Notes under the pieces: model-generated
What the model was told of the DNA's origin: nothing
Databases searched by the model: none
Seen by the model: the letters and a program-made list of their open reading frames with translations, nothing else
From: Gammaproteobacteria bacterium
GTDB taxonomy: Bacteria; Pseudomonadota; Gammaproteobacteria; Pseudomonadales; Azotimanducaceae
Length of the DNA stretch: 16,697 bases
NCBI GenBank assembly: GCA_002694945.1
Contig: NZNP01000028.1
Span: 11,023 to 27,719, forward strand
Reading direction: 5' to 3'
Position numbers and translations under genes: made by a program
In this document: positions 6,773 to 13,745 of the stretch, piece after piece
Numbering within the stretch: the stretch's first letter is position 1
How the letters are laid out: each line of letters opens with the position of its first letter

Positions 6773-7615
6773 TTAAATATCGAAGGAGTATGTGTGTCGT
6801 TCCATCGCCCAGCTATGAAATTTGCCCTCTAGTGCGCGTTCCTTGTGGTCCCTCCAGCTATCGCCATAGTGCATAAGAACGATCCTACGCCGTATATCCT
6901 CGGGCAGGTCCATGAGTTCTTCAAGCGATGCATGCACGCCGCCAGTGAAAAGCTGACAATCGTGGAAGATGGTGTCAAAGTTAAAAAGGCGGTCGAAGTC
7001 TAGCAATAAGTTTTTATCAAACCGTGTGTCGGATGTGTAAAGAACCCGGTCATCGATTATGACCGCGCAACTCCATGCGCAATCCCGCCAGGATTGCGCG
7101 CTATCTGGGAAATGCATGGTGCGGGGCATTTTGATGTTGATCGATCCAATATTAGTTTCGAATGTGTCCCTCGGATAGTTCTCGAGTTTTGTAGGTCGGA
7201 TAGCATGCCAGAGATCTGCAAAGCCCAGTGGTTTTTTCTCGGATAGTTCGCTACCGCCACGTAGGCTCTGCTCCCATAGGATGTTCTCGTATTCATCGGT
7301 GATTACCATGCAGGGTCTCTGATTAAAAATATAACGACCGGATAGCTGGACCTCTTCCAAGCCACCGATATGGTCAGCATGACTATGAGTAATTAGGTAA
7401 TTTCGAATCTTTTCCAAAGGTATGCCGGACTGATCTAAGACTCTTACGCAAGTAGTGCCGCAATCAATAAGTAAATGATCTTCACCCTTGGTAATCAGCA
7501 AATTATTCTGGTTTAACGTTTTAGCATAAGCAGAACCACAGCCGAGAAAATAAAGCGATAGCTTCCCGTCAGTAGTTAGTGACACAGGCCTTTCTGTCGG
7601 TTGGGTAACTTTCAT
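6773..7615 (-). CDS. MBL-fold metallo-hydrolase (RNase Z/PhnP-like architecture)
   Basis: A 280-residue metallo-beta-lactamase-fold protein with a complete two-metal site: HSHADH (H77, H79, D81, H82), then H168 (MHFPDS), D196 (YTSDTRF) and H249 (MHYGD). The opening FLGCGSAY and the YTSDT strand are typical of the RNase Z/phosphodiesterase-like branch rather than of antibiotic-degrading lactamases. The metal site predicts a phosphodiesterase, lactonase or thioester hydrolase, but the substrate cannot be read. No signal peptide is visible, so it is likely cytosolic. AAGGA lies 8 nt before the ATG. It is separated by 211 nt from the upstream alpha/beta hydrolase and by 154 nt from the SDR, suggesting a single-gene unit or a loosely coupled one. 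A role in hydrolysing an intermediate of the neighbouring CoA pathway is only suggested by context. Confidence 0.88.
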   Translation of the reverse strand: MKVTQPTERPVSLTTDGKLSLYFLGCGSAYAKTLNQNNLLITKGEDHLLIDCGTTCVRVLDQSGIPLEKIRNYLITHSHADHIGGLEEVQLSGRYIFNQRPCMVITDEYENILWEQSLRGGSELSEKKPLGFADLWHAIRPTKLENYPRDTFETNIGSINIKMPRTMHFPDSAQSWRDCAWSCAVIIDDRVLYTSDTRFDKNLLLDFDRLFNFDTIFHDCQLFTGGVHASLEELMDLPEDIRRRIVLMHYGDSWRDHKERALEGKFHSWAMERHTYSFDI

Positions 7616-7643
7616 CGTAATCGTCCTTTGGGGAAGTTTAACT

Positions 7644-7659
7644 GAAACTAATCGGTTTC
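7644..7659. repeat. Short inverted repeat upstream of the MBL-fold gene
   Basis: GAAAC and GTTTC form a 5-bp inverted repeat with a 6-nt spacer, 29-44 nt upstream of the start of the MBL-fold gene. Its position would suit an operator overlapping a promoter. The repeat is short and support is weak. The rest of the 7616-7826 spacer holds a widely spaced TTGCCAA/TTGGCAA pair and no recognisable gene. Confidence 0.2.
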
Positions 7660-7826
7660 TACCTCAAATTTGTCTGATTAATGTTGATGAATATTGTTCT
7701 CATTTTTGCCAATTCTTTGTTTCTGATGCACTTTGTATGTCCCAGAAGCATCTTTACTAATCTTTGCAGGCCACAGAAATTTGGCAATTACCTCCGAGAT
7801 CGAACAGCTTGATTATCAGAGTTTTT

Positions 7827-8870
7827 TCAGAGATCTTTGCTCATTGGTGACATAGCAGACTGGTTTCTGATTAACCTGCTTCCACTTACTGACGATAAAA
7901 ATAGCTGAAGATCGTCAGCTGATCTCTTAGGTATTTCCTCCATCGGAACGTGGCCTACATCTGCATAGTAGGCAGTTCTAGTGTTAGGAATGCTTTCTTC
8001 GAAACGTCTGGCCACCTGCATCGAGTTCAAAGGATCTTGCTCCCCCCACATCAGAAGAGTTGGTGCTGATATTTGCGAAAGGTTAAAGCTTCTTTGGATA
8101 CGGGGTTGGCTAAACCGTGAGAGAGTTGCTGTCCGAGTGCCGTCGCGCAGGTGTAGATTGTAGTAGCGCATAACAAGATCATCATCCACCACTTCAGAGT
8201 AATTGTAGGCGCTTTTGAGTCCCTGGATTATTAGATAGTATGGATCGAGCTTTGCCCCTATAGCTCTGAACCAGGGCATCCCCAGAAGCCTAAAAGCTAG
8301 AATCGAATTCTGTGCACTCGCGGCTTCTTCGAATCTGTTTTTCGCTGTTTCGGCATCTATCGTCCGCCAGATTGAGAGACCTGAAGCAGCGACCAAAACA
8401 AGAGCTTCAACTTTCTCTGGATGTTTAAGCGCAAATCGCCAAGCGATTCCTCCACCCATGGAATTCCCCGCAATAACAAAGGTGTCTACTGACAGATTGT
8501 CCAAGATTCGCTCGACGACACTTAGGTAACTCGCGGTTGAGTATTCGCCAGACGGTACTGCACCCGTTAGGCCATGGGCGGGAAAATCCAAGCTTATTAG
8601 GCGATAACTGTTCGATAGTTGTTCAACCCAGGGCTCCCAGGTATGGAGTGATGCGTTTGAGCCATGAAGTAAAACGATGACTTGAGCGCGGCGGTCGCCT
8701 TGATCACGATAATGAATAAGGCCATCTTTACCAAGATCTAGAAATTGCGAAGCGTGGTTGGCGTACTTTGCATCGACTACATCTTTCGGTATGTCTTCCT
8801 CATAAAAAAAAATGATAATGGTGGTAAATATGATCACCAAAAAAATGGTAATAAACTTCACTATTTTCAT
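7827..8870 (-). CDS. Membrane-anchored alpha/beta hydrolase
   Basis: A 347-residue alpha/beta-hydrolase-fold protein. Residues 4-22 form a single strongly hydrophobic segment followed by acidic residues and no clear cleavage motif, so it is probably an N-terminal anchor with the catalytic domain in the periplasm. The HG oxyanion motif is at 69-70 (VLLHGSNAS), the nucleophile is S137 in GNSMGG, the acid is D279 (WGEQDP) and the base is H307 (DVGHVPMEE): a complete triad. Relatives hydrolyse esters, lactones or C-C bonds of ring-cleavage products. The start lacks a good SD, but no in-frame alternative would keep the hydrophobic segment. It is divergent from the SnoaL-like gene across 135 nt. 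A periplasmic esterase releasing the pathway substrate is plausible but not shown. Confidence 0.9.
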   Translation of the reverse strand: MKIVKFITIFLVIIFTTIIIFFYEEDIPKDVVDAKYANHASQFLDLGKDGLIHYRDQGDRRAQVIVLLHGSNASLHTWEPWVEQLSNSYRLISLDFPAHGLTGAVPSGEYSTASYLSVVERILDNLSVDTFVIAGNSMGGGIAWRFALKHPEKVEALVLVAASGLSIWRTIDAETAKNRFEEAASAQNSILAFRLLGMPWFRAIGAKLDPYYLIIQGLKSAYNYSEVVDDDLVMRYYNLHLRDGTRTATLSRFSQPRIQRSFNLSQISAPTLLMWGEQDPLNSMQVARRFEESIPNTRTAYYADVGHVPMEEIPKRSADDLQLFLSSVSGSRLIRNQSAMSPMSKDL

Positions 8871-8911
8871 GATCTTATGGCTTTCAACTGACTGCTTTTA
8901 ATAAGGTTACC

Positions 8912-8936
8912 ACAGGATAATTTTGTTACATCCTGT
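8912..8936. promoter_or_regulatory. Inverted repeat in the divergent hydrolase/SnoaL-like control region
   Basis: A perfect 7-bp inverted repeat, ACAGGAT (8912-8918) and ATCCTGT (8930-8936), with an 11-nt spacer. It is overlaid by a direct repeat of GTTAC at 8906-8910 and 8925-8929. It lies 42 nt from the hydrolase start and 69 nt from the SnoaL-like start, where a dimeric repressor or activator would control both. No matching regulator gene lies in the window. Confidence 0.45.
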
Positions 8937-8993
8937 AGATTTTGTCTTGTAGTTAAAGATTCCCCGAGTAAGATTTGTTGTCCCGGAGGGAAT

Positions 8994-8999
8994 GGGAGG
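8994..8999 (+). promoter_or_regulatory. Shine-Dalgarno selecting a TTG start
   Basis: GGGAGG ends 6 nt before the TTG at 9006. No in-frame ATG exists just upstream, so this site is the main reason for starting the SnoaL-like protein at TTG. Confidence 0.7.
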
Positions 9000-9005
9000 C
9001 CTATT

Positions 9006-9425
9006 TTGGCACCTGCACTAGCAAGAGTCCGCAAAGAAGACGAAGCAGTCAAAGCCCTTATTCTTGAGGCATTGGACGTTATTCGCTCAGACGATTTTGA
9101 TCGATACTTCGATCTGTTTACTGACGACGCAGTGTGGATGATGCCCTCAACCTATAAAGACGTGCACCGAGATGAGGCGCGGTCCTTTTATCGTTTTACC
9201 CAAAAGTTCAGATTCGATCAGGAAACTGCGGTTGAGGAAGTAGTTGTTAGTGAAGATTATGCCTACGTTCGCGTCAGTTTCGACGGCTATCTTAGACCTA
9301 AGTTCGATGATGGTTCACCACCCATGAGGTCTGTAAGCCGACATATTTGGATTCTTCGGCGACTATCAGATGGCAGTTGGAAAATTGCGCGAGATATTTG
9401 GAATACCCCCAAGGCCAAAAATTAA
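9006..9425 (+). CDS. SnoaL/DUF4440-like (NTF2-fold) protein
   Basis: A 139-residue NTF2-like cone-fold protein. The pattern DDFDRYFDLFTDDAVWMMP (28-46) followed by strands ending in SRHIWILRRLSDGSWKI is the usual layout of the DUF4440/SgcJ/SnoaL-like group: an N-terminal helix, the DDAVW strand, then the terminal DGSWKIARD strand. Members include polyketide cyclases, ketosteroid-isomerase relatives and small ligand-binding proteins; no catalytic residues can be assigned here. Translation starts at TTG, supported by GGGAGG 6 nt upstream. It is the first gene of a plus-strand pair, 93 nt ahead of the aminotransferase, and divergent from the alpha/beta hydrolase. No signal peptide is seen. The fold is confident, the function unknown. 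Confidence 0.82.
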   Translation: MAPALARVRKEDEAVKALILEALDVIRSDDFDRYFDLFTDDAVWMMPSTYKDVHRDEARSFYRFTQKFRFDQETAVEEVVVSEDYAYVRVSFDGYLRPKFDDGSPPMRSVSRHIWILRRLSDGSWKIARDIWNTPKAKN

Positions 9426-9432
9426 CTTTCGA

Positions 9433-9488
9433 TCTCTCTTGCACCGATCGAACATCGCTGTAGTGAGTTGTCTTATAGCAAGAAGAGA
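9433..9488 (+). other. Possible RNA stem-loop between the SnoaL-like and aminotransferase genes
   Basis: TCTCTCTTGC (9433-9442) pairs with GCAAGAAGAGA (9478-9488) as a 10-bp stem with one bulged A. The 35-nt loop contains a smaller CGAT/ATCG pair. It has no T-run, so it is not a standard terminator. It ends about 11 nt before a GGGAG element (9500-9504) that is the only SD-like motif for the aminotransferase. It could tune translation or message stability. Confidence 0.3.
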
Positions 9489-9518
9489 TTTATCTACCTG
9501 GGAGATTGACAATACGCT

Positions 9519-10667
9519 ATGACTGTCTTTGATTTTGCGGTTGGACAGACTAATCCTGAAACCTTTCCTGTTGCTGAGTTTCAGGCCGCCGCCCAACGTG
9601 CCATTGCTAAAGAACATGAAGCCTTCAATCGTTACCCTGGTCTGCGTGGCCATGAGGGATTACGTCGGCTGATGGCGGAAAGGGAAAGTCTTCGGGAAGG
9701 CGTTGAAGTCGATCCGGAGTGCATTGCTTTGATGAATGGCAGCATGCAAGCCGTTACTCTGGTTGGTCAAGCGTTACGTGAAAGAGATGGTGACATAGTC
9801 ATTACTGAAGAGTTCACTTATTCAGGAACAATTGAGGCATACAAAGGCATTGGGCTTAAGTTGGTAGGAATCGGTATGGATGAGCACGGCATGCGTATCG
9901 ACTTACTTGAAGAAAAGCTGTCGGAACTGGCAGCTTCGGGTAGAAAGCCCCGTTTCATCTACACATTAACAATGTATCAAAATCCTACGGGCACTTGTAT
10001 GCCTGAAGCTCGCAAAACGCAGTTGATTGAACTGGCTAGACATTACGAAATACCAGTTGTGGAAGACAATTGTTATGGTGATGTTCACTTCCAAGGTGAT
10101 TTGGTGCCGGCTATGTTTGCTATGGACCCTTACGGTGATCATATTTACATCGGCTCACTCTCAAAAATATTTGCCCCAGGAGTTCGTTTGGGTTACCTAT
10201 ACGCCAAAGAACCGCGTTTTTCAGAGATCACAGCGAAACGTTTTGATGCTGGTTCTAATTATTTTGCAGCAGCCGTCCTTGCCGAATTTTATAAAGAAGG
10301 CATAGAAGAGCATGCGGAGCGCACCACACCAGCTTTGATTCGAAAGCGCGATCTAGTTGTCCAAGGCTTAGAGGACAATCTCGCGGATATTTGTGCTTGG
10401 TCACGGCCCGTTGGTGGTCTCTTCCTCTGGGTTCGTCTGCCGGACGATGTGGATATGCAAAAACTCTTATCGATATCAGCAGACGCCAATTTTTTTTTCG
10501 CGCCCGGCTCAAACTTTCATATTGAAGCTCGCGAAGTGCCTTATTTAAGGCTCGCATTCGGTCATGTACCGGATGACTTAATTGTTCAGGGCATGTCGGT
10601 ATTGGCAAACTGCATAGTGAAGGCTAGAACTAGCAATGAAGCCCGAAGTTTTGATAGTTTGTTTTAG
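9519..10667 (+). CDS. PLP-dependent aminotransferase class I/II (MocR/2-aminoadipate transaminase-like)
   Basis: A 382-residue fold-type I aminotransferase with no N-terminal DNA-binding domain, so it is an enzyme rather than a MocR regulator. Visible: NRYPGLRGHEGLR (37-49, substrate-side loop), QNPTGT (154-159) with N155, VVEDNCYGD (180-188) with D183 for the pyridine nitrogen, and GSLSKIFAPGVRLGY (212-226) with K216 as PLP lysine. PYLRLAFGHV near the C-terminus carries the carboxylate-binding arginine. Relatives move amino groups between 2-oxoglutarate or other oxoacids and amino acids such as 2-aminoadipate. The start fits the family N-terminus, but its SD (GGGAG) is 14 nt away, an unusually long spacing, with a possible stem-loop just upstream. 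Its TAG interlocks with the stop of the convergent MFS gene. Confidence 0.9.
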   Translation: MTVFDFAVGQTNPETFPVAEFQAAAQRAIAKEHEAFNRYPGLRGHEGLRRLMAERESLREGVEVDPECIALMNGSMQAVTLVGQALRERDGDIVITEEFTYSGTIEAYKGIGLKLVGIGMDEHGMRIDLLEEKLSELAASGRKPRFIYTLTMYQNPTGTCMPEARKTQLIELARHYEIPVVEDNCYGDVHFQGDLVPAMFAMDPYGDHIYIGSLSKIFAPGVRLGYLYAKEPRFSEITAKRFDAGSNYFAAAVLAEFYKEGIEEHAERTTPALIRKRDLVVQGLEDNLADICAWSRPVGGLFLWVRLPDDVDMQKLLSISADANFFFAPGSNFHIEAREVPYLRLAFGHVPDDLIVQGMSVLANCIVKARTSNEARSFDSLF

Positions 10668-11908
10668 GCTTGTTCCAAAGCTGTTCCATTAATATTTCTG
10701 ATGTCTTGTCGTTTGATGAGAATCCAGATGAGATAGACAAGTACAATTGTTGTGCTTATGCCCAGTGCCATTGATGGATTAGAAAAGCTAGCGATGGCTC
10801 CAGTGAATAGAGCGCCCAGGGGCAGTAGGTTGTAAGTGATTGCATGAAGACCCATGACCCTGCCGCGAAGTTCGTCTGGCACTTCCAACTGTAATACGCC
10901 AGTTGATGTAATCATGAAAATTGAATTGAAAGTACCAGAAAGAAAAATCATTGCTAGCGCCGAAAGATAGGCGAATTCCCAATCAAGTAGGCAGACTGCG
11001 GCGAAGAGGTATATAAATAGGCAGTAAACGATCGCCGAGTAGAGCATTGCTTTCCCTAGCTGTTGCGACTGTTGCAAGTTGCTAGACATTAGTGTGCCAA
11101 CTACCGCGCCGATACCACCGATTGATAGCATGTATCCAAACTCCTGTTCAGTTGCGGACAATAAGTCCGCGAAAGCGGGCATAAGTTGCATGTACGAGGT
11201 GGCAAAAAAACACATTGCGTACGATAGTGTGATCAGAAAGAAAAATTCGGGCGTATTTACGATAAATCTAAATCCCTCAGATATCTGTTGAAGGGTCGAG
11301 TGTGATCTTGCAGTTACAGTGGCCTGAACCTGGATCGACAACAGAACCAAAAACATCAGAAAAAAACCCGCGCTACATATTGCAAATAAAAGCCATGTGT
11401 CGGCGTAAGCTATAACGATACCGCCAAACGCAGGCATGACCATGCGAGTTGCCTGCCAGATGAAGGTAGTCAAAGCAACTGCGCTCATCATGTCGCTGCG
11501 CTCAATCAAACTTGGAAAAATTGACTGTCGAACAGGCCAGTCGAAACCAGTGACGACTGAGATAGCTGCAGTAATAAAGATCACATGCCACACTTCTACT
11601 AACTCCGTTTTGTCAAGGAGAGTTAGCATTGCTAATAAAGCGGCAGTCAGTAACGAGGTGCCCATCAACACCAGGCGTTTGTCTAGACGGTCTGCCAATG
11701 CTCCGCCAAAAATTGTTAGAAGCGCGGCGGGTATCCCCGCTGCCGCTCCGAGATACCCAAGCATCAGTGAGCTGCTAGATAACTCCCAGACAAGCCAACC
11801 TAGACCCATAACCTGTAATTGTGTCGCTCCTACCGAGGTGAAGGAGCCTAACCAGTACTTCAGAAACTGGCGGTGGCGAAGTGCGCTGAGTTGTCCCCGG
11901 AAATGCAA
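10664..11908 (-). CDS. MFS transporter, EntS/MFS_3-like exporter
   Basis: A 414-residue major facilitator protein with about twelve hydrophobic segments. The loop after helix 2 carries GGALADRLDKR (68-78), the usual motif A variant, and VPDELRGRVMGLHA before the last helices is typical of the EntS (enterobactin exporter) branch, PF05977. These are proton-driven inner-membrane exporters of siderophores, drugs or metabolites. The start is TTG: an in-frame stop lies shortly upstream, and the first ATG (residue 34) would remove most of helix 1. SD support is weak (GGA 7 nt upstream). It ends convergently with the aminotransferase, the two stop codons sharing two bases, and its 5' side faces a 197-nt spacer. 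Export of a pathway intermediate or toxic product is plausible from context only. Confidence 0.9.
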   Translation of the reverse strand: MHFRGQLSALRHRQFLKYWLGSFTSVGATQLQVMGLGWLVWELSSSSLMLGYLGAAAGIPAALLTIFGGALADRLDKRLVLMGTSLLTAALLAMLTLLDKTELVEVWHVIFITAAISVVTGFDWPVRQSIFPSLIERSDMMSAVALTTFIWQATRMVMPAFGGIVIAYADTWLLFAICSAGFFLMFLVLLSIQVQATVTARSHSTLQQISEGFRFIVNTPEFFFLITLSYAMCFFATSYMQLMPAFADLLSATEQEFGYMLSIGGIGAVVGTLMSSNLQQSQQLGKAMLYSAIVYCLFIYLFAAVCLLDWEFAYLSALAMIFLSGTFNSIFMITSTGVLQLEVPDELRGRVMGLHAITYNLLPLGALFTGAIASFSNPSMALGISTTIVLVYLIWILIKRQDIRNINGTALEQA

Positions 11909-11952
11909 ACCCTGGTCCGTTAACTAGTAAGAGTGGGGATGATGACTATACC

Positions 11953-11985
11953 AGAGCTTAAAATGATCCGTGATAGATGAGCTCT
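11953..11985. repeat. Inverted repeat in the MFS-acyltransferase spacer
   Basis: AGAGCT (11953-11958) and AGCTCT (11980-11985) form a perfect 6-bp inverted repeat with a 21-nt loop, about 45-77 nt upstream of the MFS start and 121 nt past the acyltransferase stop. No T-run follows on the minus strand. It may be an operator for the MFS gene or chance. Nothing else in 11909-12105 is recognisable. Confidence 0.25.
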
Positions 11986-12105
11986 TGTGGTCCGAGGACT
12001 TTGTGCTATCTCAAAACCAACCAACGGAAAAACGACAATACGAGGAGATAGAAAATCTGAACTTAGTTTGCTGATTCGCACAAGCAGTCTGATCTCGGGT
12101 GGTGC

Positions 12106-12906
12106 CTAGATTGGGAAATAGGCGTCTTTCTCAGCCCAGCGTGTATCAAGCCAGGTTCGAATCTGGCCTATGTTAGTTGAATCGAAGGTTCTGATAATGA
12201 CATCGACATCTTGAGTGCCACCTCCAATACAATGCCAGAAATTAGTCGAACCACGATAAATGATTGTGATGTCTACAACTGGTGTACCTTTTGGCGCTGT
12301 TTCTAGCGCTATTTTTAGGCCTCCTGGTCTTGGTGTCAGCAGGTGTTTGTAAGGGGGTGATTGGTTGCGATACTTTTCTGATGTAAACCTTGTCCCCTCA
12401 GAAAATATCATTAGTGCGCCGCGTTCTGAATGTAAGGACTCTGAAAAAGATTTAATTGCGGAATAGTCGCGGCGCCGTGCGTCGTTTCCCTGCCCGCGGA
12501 AAAGACGCGGAAAGTTCAGTGAGTAGCAGATCCAACCTATTATGGGTACCCACAGCAACTCACGCTTGATCAAAAATTTAAGGATGGGACCACCGTCAGC
12601 TGTTACTGCGCCGTGCAACACGGGGATATCGGTCCAAGTCTGGTGATTAGAGATAATGATAGGTGAACTATGATCTGGCAATTGCCCTTGGATATTGAGC
12701 CTTAAACCTACAATTCTGAACATCCAGAAATTGTGAACGGCTACGGCACCTCTGTAACAGAGTTCCGAGGCCATATTGATCCAGCTGCGCAGGGGATCTT
12801 GTTGGAAGATAAGTTTTAGCAGACCAAGTAAGGCCAGCCAGATCACCCAAAACCCCAGGTTAATGATAACGATTAACGTCGTCAGCAGACTGATGATATG
12901 GCGCAT
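12106..12906 (-). CDS. 1-acyl-sn-glycerol-3-phosphate acyltransferase family protein (PlsC/YihG-like)
   Basis: A 266-residue lysophospholipid acyltransferase-family membrane protein. An N-terminal hydrophobic span covers about residues 7-34. Block I is NHQTWTD (87-93, catalytic H88 and D93), and block III is FSEGTR (168-173) in place of the common FPEGTR. The segment LIKRELLWVPIIGW resembles E. coli YihG and the LCLAT1-like branch more than housekeeping PlsC. The role would be acylation of lysophosphatidic acid or a related lipid at the inner membrane. A TTG two codons upstream also opens the frame, but AAGGA is 9 nt from the ATG and only 3 nt from that TTG, so the ATG is chosen. It is divergent from a crotonase gene across 56 bp, its SD touching a palindrome that could regulate both. 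Confidence 0.9.
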   Translation of the reverse strand: MRHIISLLTTLIVIINLGFWVIWLALLGLLKLIFQQDPLRSWINMASELCYRGAVAVHNFWMFRIVGLRLNIQGQLPDHSSPIIISNHQTWTDIPVLHGAVTADGGPILKFLIKRELLWVPIIGWICYSLNFPRLFRGQGNDARRRDYSAIKSFSESLHSERGALMIFSEGTRFTSEKYRNQSPPYKHLLTPRPGGLKIALETAPKGTPVVDITIIYRGSTNFWHCIGGGTQDVDVIIRTFDSTNIGQIRTWLDTRWAEKDAYFPI

Positions 12907-12917
12907 GTTCAATATTC

Positions 12918-12961
12918 CTTAGATGGTCTATCGTAGACTAAGTTTCGCTGACAGGATAGAC
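12918..12961. promoter_or_regulatory. Composite palindrome in a 56-bp divergent promoter region
   Basis: GTCTA-TCG-TAGAC (12926-12938) is a perfect 5-bp inverted repeat, bracketed by CTTAG (12918-12922) and CTAAG (12938-12942). GTCTATC (12926-12932) is also complementary to GATAGAC (12955-12961). The outer left arm overlaps the acyltransferase SD (12916-12920), and GATAGAC overlaps the AGGA SD (12953-12956) of the plus-strand crotonase. It may be a shared operator or, in RNA, an SD-masking hairpin. Confidence 0.45.
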
Positions 12962-12962
12962 G

Positions 12963-13745
12963 ATGAGACGATTTCAAGACCGAGTAGATTACGCACTGGC
13001 AGGCAGGGTTGCGGTGGTAACGCTTGATAGGCCAGATCGACTTAATGCTTTTGATGGAGCTATGTACGAGGGTGTTAATGAAGCTATGCTGTATTTTCGT
13101 GATGATGCAGATGCTTGGGTGGCAGTTCTTCAGGCGTCTGGTGAACGAGCGTTCAGTGCCGGCGCTGATGTTATAGCCCTGGATGAACATTCTCGCTCGG
13201 GGCAGACATCCGCCCTTGGTGCTCTCCTGATTGACTCGGATATGGTTACGGACAAACCGATTATCGCTGCTGTTCATGGGCATTGTGTCGGTGAAGGCGT
13301 CAATCTCGCGCTGGCATGTGATTTAATATTTGCCGACAGCGATGCTAGGTTTATGATTTCTGAAGTGCGAATCGGTGTAAATCCCGTTGATATTCCTATC
13401 AAGTTGGCGAATCGCCTTGGCTACGCAAAGGCCTTTGCATTTCTTGCTCCAGGTGATGGGAAATCCTCAGACTGGTTGGCATCAGCTGGTCTGGTTGAGC
13501 GAGTTTGTGCGGCAGGTACGGTCCGCAAAAAGGCTTTAGAATTTGCAACACGCTTGGTGGAGGAGTGCGCACCACTTGCTCTTCGAGCCCAAAAAGACAC
13601 ATTATTTCAGGCAGCTTTTGCATCCGTGTCAGAAGCTAAGGCCTCGGGTGAAGCGCGGCGTCAGGTCATCAGGGCCTCTGCTGATTATGCTGAAGGCCGC
13701 CAGGCGTTTTTGGAAAAGCGTACCCCGAAATTTACGGGTCGCTAG
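12963..13745 (+). CDS. Enoyl-CoA hydratase/isomerase family protein (second crotonase)
   Basis: A 260-residue crotonase-superfamily enzyme. The oxyanion-hole segments are AFSAGAD (63-69) and HGHCVGEG (105-112). Of the two hydratase glutamates, the E164 equivalent is kept as E134 (ISEVRIG), but the E144 equivalent is N114 (GEGVN), a one-glutamate arrangement common in delta3,delta2-enoyl-CoA isomerases and other non-hydratase crotonases. The start ATG has AGGA 6 nt upstream. It is unlike the crotonase at 4925-5722, so the two are probably not functionally redundant. It is divergent from the acyltransferase and convergent with recD, whose 3' end it overlaps by 14 nt. An isomerase or hydratase of an unsaturated acyl-CoA is likely; the exact substrate is unknown. 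Confidence 0.9.
   Translation: MRRFQDRVDYALAGRVAVVTLDRPDRLNAFDGAMYEGVNEAMLYFRDDADAWVAVLQASGERAFSAGADVIALDEHSRSGQTSALGALLIDSDMVTDKPIIAAVHGHCVGEGVNLALACDLIFADSDARFMISEVRIGVNPVDIPIKLANRLGYAKAFAFLAPGDGKSSDWLASAGLVERVCAAGTVRKKALEFATRLVEECAPLALRAQKDTLFQAAFASVSEAKASGEARRQVIRASADYAEGRQAFLEKRTPKFTGR

Noticed and set aside
8867-9052. 61-codon minus-strand frame that could extend a unit ahead of the alpha/beta hydrolase.
   Set aside because: It overlaps the well-supported SnoaL-like gene and the divergent control region, and has no recognisable domain.
11436-11927. 163-codon plus-strand frame antisense to the MFS gene.
   Set aside because: Low-complexity, Ser/Arg/Ile-rich translation with no recognisable domain; the opposite strand encodes a clear twelve-helix transporter.
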